Positions 60,490 through 64,000 of a DNA stretch of 64,000 nt are shown in pieces (the stretch's first letter is position 1; the number at the start of each line of letters is the position of its first letter). The stretch spans positions 12,157,001 to 12,221,000 of the forward strand of contig OY997596.1 in the NCBI GenBank assembly GCA_963921825.1, written 5' to 3'. Position numbers and translations under genes: made by a program. The DNA is from Erodium maritimum (taxonomy: Eukaryota; Streptophyta; Magnoliopsida; Geraniales; Geraniaceae). The notes beneath the pieces were generated by a model. That model saw nothing but the letters and a program-made list of their open reading frames with translations. It was not told the origin of the DNA and ran no database searches.

Positions 60490-62064
60490 TGTTGGAACTT
60501 GATGTCGTGTACAAGATAACAAGAATAGAAGCGGAAATTAACCACGAATCAAGTAAATTAACACTACCAAATATGAAGAACAAAGCTGAAAAATTTCAGC
60601 AAGGTTTCAAGAACATCACCTTGTTGTTTTGGTGGAGATAATGGATGAATAACACCAACTATGGTTCGGCTTGAGTCTCTTGGACGCCTACGTATCCGAG
60701 ATGGAATCAAAGCCAACGTAGTTCTTGAGTTTGATGACTCAAGAACATGCACAAACAACTTTGAAGCTTGGAGGAGATTTTCGACCAAGGTAGGAGAAGA
60801 AGAAGAACTAGTTCTCTCTCTTTCTTTACACTTGTATGTTATATCTTCCAACCCCTCTTGCATGTGGAGTTAAGTGCATTTAGTCAAATCACTTAGTTTC
60901 CATCACTAGACAAGTGTCCAAGTCTAGATGCAAGGTGGAACTAATAAACTATCCAAGTTTATTAGTTTAGTGGAAATTGGGTCCCACCCAATTTTAGTCA
61001 ACAAGACTAATTAGTCATCTAATGACTTGAGTCCTTGTTGGGCCTAGCCAATATGGATCAGTCATGGGCCTCTCCAAGAGAGCCCATCCCGAACCCAATA
61101 TGCTAGCCGGTCCACTATGGCGCTCCCCGCCATGTCTCCCTCCAACTCAAGTTTGTCATGTTCTTATTGAGCATCGTATTGTCGGTGTGACCCTTAGGTA
61201 TATGCATGTAAATAAGATCAACGTAAAATCCCATTTTACTTGATCTTATTAATGTGGCGACTGACGAGACTCAGTATCGCCCGACCCTGCATAACGAATC
61301 GCCCCTTGTCGATTCTGACCTTTCAGCCGTCCTTGTCATTATCCCTTATCACTGATATCCTGATTGAGATAAGGCATAGAGCCGTCATCCTTCTTATCCT
61401 CAATCACTGTTCCTTGATATGTGAGATGACTGACCTTTATGATATCACATATCATGTGCATGGCCATGCATTTTCCCGTCAGTCACTCTCGATCAAGCGG
61501 CCGTGAACTAGATATCTTTCCCATACCGCAGTATGATGGATACATCCCTTAGCCGCCTATCATGTCACTCATGCAGTCATTCCCCAAGCCAATCCTGGCC
61601 GTTATGAAAGCCCAGTCACGGTGCAACGTTGGGCTTTCAGGTCAAACTTGGTTGTTTACTGCATAGCAATCATATAGACTCCTCGGTCTAAGGATACCTG
61701 ACAAGCAACGACTCTGAACATGTTCATGACTTAATCTATGGAACATGATCAGGTCGGGTCGTCCAACATCATGTCCCACACATGATGTTTATGATCAGAC
61801 TCCGGAAACCTTTCCTATGGCCAATAGAACGTAAGCCATCAAGAGTCATCTTTCATACTAGTCGCTTCTAGCGAAGACTATTGACTAGGGACCCGTCGAG
61901 TGTGATCCATCCTGATCTATGGTTCTATTCGCATAGTGGGCATAGATCGGAAACACATACGACATATTACTTCAACACTTAAGTAATATCATAAGCCGCT
62001 TTATTATATTGTTAATGATGATATTTACATTTGGACATTTACGATTGGGCTACGGGCATAAATG
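60490..62064 (-). repeat. Copia B 5' LTR, last six bases missing
   Basis: It matches 53224-54804 almost exactly up to ...GGGCATAAATG and then changes to GATCTTCAAGG. Four of the few differences (G-T-TAATG for G-C-TAACG and ACGGG for ACTGG) lie in the last 60 bases, next to the junction. Confidence 0.93.
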
Positions 62065-63417
62065 GATCTTCAAGGTGAAGATGGACATGGACAACAACCC
62101 TCTGACCTACAAAGCTCAACTGGTGGCGAAAGGTTATAGGCAGATCCAATGGATTGACTATGAGGAAACCTTCTCCCTAGTGGCTATGGTCAAAATCGAT
62201 CCAAATTCTTCTTGACATAACTGCGTATCATAATTACGAGATATGGCAAGTGGATGTTAAAACCGCTTTCCTAAATAGAAATTTGACTTAGTACGTTTGT
62301 ATGTCTCGGCCCAAAGGTTTTGACGATCCGAAGAATACGGGAAAGATTTATAAGTCGTTGAAATCCATTTATGGATTGAAACGAACTTCTCGGAGTTGGA
62401 TCCTTCGTTTTTGATGAAGTTGTAATTGGATTTGGCTTAATCAAGAACGAGGATGAATCTTGCGTTTATAAGAAGGCTAGTGGGAGCAAGATTACCTTTC
62501 TGGTTCTCATTGAAAACGACATCACAACCTTGCACGAGACTAAAGCTTGGTTGAGGAAGTGTTTTTCAATAAAGGACTTAGGCGATGCTTCTTATATCTT
62601 TAGGATTAAGATATGTAGAGATCGCACCAAGAGGGTCTTGGATTTAAGTCAGGGAACCTATGTGAACAAGGCATTGAGTAGGTTCTTAATGCTCGATTCA
62701 AAGAAAGGACTCTTACCCACTAGTCATGGCATTCATCTCAGCAAGACTCAGTGTCCTAAGACACCTGATGAGCTGAAAAGGATGATGAGAATCCTATGCG
62801 CCCGGGGGCAGGATCGATCATATATGCCATGACATGTATGAGACCGGCTGTCTCGTAAGCCTTATGTTGTACCAGTAGACATCAGTCTAACCCGGGAAAG
62901 ATGATGTTGAACTAGTCGTCGAAGGATGAGTAGACATTAGTTTTCCAAGACAAATCCAGATGACTTTAGAAGTCAGCCAGGATATGTGTTTATGCTGAAT
63001 GGCAGAGCTTTAGCTGGGAGAGCGTAAAGCAAGATACCATTGCCGAATCTACAACAGAGGCCAAGTACATGGATGCTGCAGAGGCAGCTAAGGAGGCTAT
63101 GTGGATTTGGAAATTCACGGCAGGGTTGGATGTAATTAAAAACCCATCCAGCCCGGTGAATCCATTTTGCGACAACACAAGGGCCATTGCGCAAGCTAAA
63201 AGCCCAGATCGCATAACAAATCCAAACATGTACTACGGCGTATCCATCTAATCAGAGAAATACTGAATTGAGGTGAAGTGAAGATAACCTATATTGCAAC
63301 AGATGATAACAAAGCCAACCCTTTGACTAAGGCGGTGTCGCTGCCTGAACATGTTAGACATGTAAAGTCGATGGGGACATATTGGAGTTTAGATTGGAAC
63401 TAGGGCAAGTGGGAGAT
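62058..63417 (+). pseudogene. Copia C: RT/RNase H fragment of a related copia, plus strand
   Basis: The frame starts KWIFKVKMDMDNNPLTYKAQ and follows Copia B RT closely. It lacks gag, protease and integrase. In the RT the stretch with the catalytic YVDD is deleted (ITFLVLIENDITTLHETKAW). Later parts include the RNase H remnant (AAEAAKEAMWIWKFTAGLDV) and DDNKANPLTKAVSLPEHVRH. Several stops and frame changes occur. It ends at a polypurine tract next to an LTR. Confidence 0.9.
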
Positions 63418-64000
63418 TGTTAGTCTTAGTGCCCATAGTTCAATCCTAAATGTCCAAATCTATATATCATCGTTAGCAATAAAATCAAAACGGCTTTATA
63501 TTACTTATGTGTTGGAGTAATATATCGATGTGTGCTCTGATCTATGCCCACCATGCGAATAGAACCATAGATTTAGATAGATCATACTCGATGGGTCCCT
63601 AGTCAACAAAGCTTCATTGGAAGCGACTAGTATGAAAGATGGCTATTTATGGCTTACGTTCTGTTAGTCATTGGAATGGGATTTCGGAGTCTGATCATAG
63701 ATATCATGTGGGACATGATATTGGACGACCCGCCCTGAATATGTGCCATAGATTAAGTCATGAACATATTCAGTGTCGTAGCTTGTCATGTATCCTTAGA
63801 TCAAGGAGTCTTTGTGATCGCTATGTAGTCAACAACTGAGTTTGACCTGAGCCTAACGTTGTCCGTAACAGGGCTTCCATAACGGCCAGGATTGGCTTGG
63901 GGACGGGCTACATGAGTGACACGAAAGACGGCTAAGGGATTTATCCCTCATACTGAGGTATGAGAAAGATATCGGTTCTCGGCCGCTTGATCGAGAGTAA
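63418..64000 (+). repeat. Copia C 3' LTR, cut by the window edge
   Basis: It starts TGTTAGTCTTAGTGCCCATA after the tract GCAAGTGGGAGAT. It is clearly related to the Copia B LTR in opposite orientation (for example the shared GTTAGCAATA and CTATGCCCAC stretches) but more diverged than the two Copia B LTRs are from each other. It continues past the window. Confidence 0.88.

Larger units (their letters stand above)
53224..62064 (-). mobile_element. Copia B: Ty1/copia retrotransposon, minus strand, right LTR end missing
   Basis: The element has two LTRs of about 1.58 kb (53224-54804 and 60490-62064) that differ at under ten positions by eye, a tRNA-iMet primer site and a polypurine tract. Gene order is gag-protease, integrase, RT, RNase H. 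The right LTR lacks its last six bases (CTAACA) and passes directly into plus-strand copia RT sequence, so the target duplication cannot be checked (left flank CCATC at 53219-53223). The coding part has at least four breaks: stops at about 57774 and 55272, and frame changes near 56660 and 55590. Confidence 0.94.

Noticed and set aside
60468..60490. tRNA-Met gene fragment
   Set aside because: Only the tRNA 3' end is matched and it lies next to an LTR, so it is the copia primer-binding site.

Overview
This is a transposon-dense stretch of a flowering-plant nuclear genome, probably a eudicot. Introns with GT/AG borders, a GRAS and a WRKY transcription factor, nested LTR retrotransposons, LINEs, a SINE and PIF/Harbinger relics all fit. 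The species cannot be told from the sequence. Host genes occupy roughly the first 15 kb. Most of the rest is mobile DNA in several layers.

Layout. 1-15 kb: the C-terminal 580 or so codons of a GRAS (scarecrow-like, LISCL type) regulator run off the left edge. A convergent seven-exon NAD(P)-binding Rossmann gene (253 aa, like Arabidopsis At5g02240) follows at 3010-5592 on the minus strand, with a SINE in its last intron. After transposon DNA comes a three-exon WRKY gene (300 aa, WRKY49-like, minus strand, 13150-14737). Between the Rossmann and WRKY genes lie a LINE ORF1 relic split by a 3.57-kb solo LTR with a perfect 5-bp target duplication (ATTAG), and a 907-bp Mutator-like element with ~115-bp inverted termini.

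15-24 kb: a second minus-strand LINE ORF1 relic is split by a degraded Ty3/gypsy (Tekay/Del-like) element, 17032-23631, flanked by CAGAC. It keeps one 3.2-kb LTR, a polypurine tract, the end of integrase and part of gag. 24-43 kb: mostly decayed DNA with PIF/Harbinger relics (ORF1-type at 26.5-27.7 kb and 31.5-32.3 kb, transposase at 37.4-38.2 kb), a polyadenylated retroposon with a 17-bp target duplication (29743-30561), a short LINE with a 16-bp duplication (32547-33619), an RRM-bearing LINE (to 40.9 kb) and a candidate solo LTR (41107-42537).

43-64 kb: a complete-length Ty1/copia element (Copia A, 44069-50895, minus strand, target duplication AATCC, LTRs about 1% apart by eye) sits in another LINE relic. 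A second copia (Copia B, 53224-62064, minus strand) has near-identical 1.58-kb LTRs and a standard tRNA-iMet primer site but four reading-frame breaks. Its right LTR is joined to a plus-strand pol fragment and LTR of a related copy (Copia C), which runs off the right edge.

The most unusual signal is in Copia A. It has no TGG-type primer-binding site. Instead the primer-site position carries 15 nt perfectly complementary to a segment of its own LTR, a possible self-priming arrangement. A second theme is that the LINE copies keep ORF1 or tail sequence but no recognisable endonuclease/RT.
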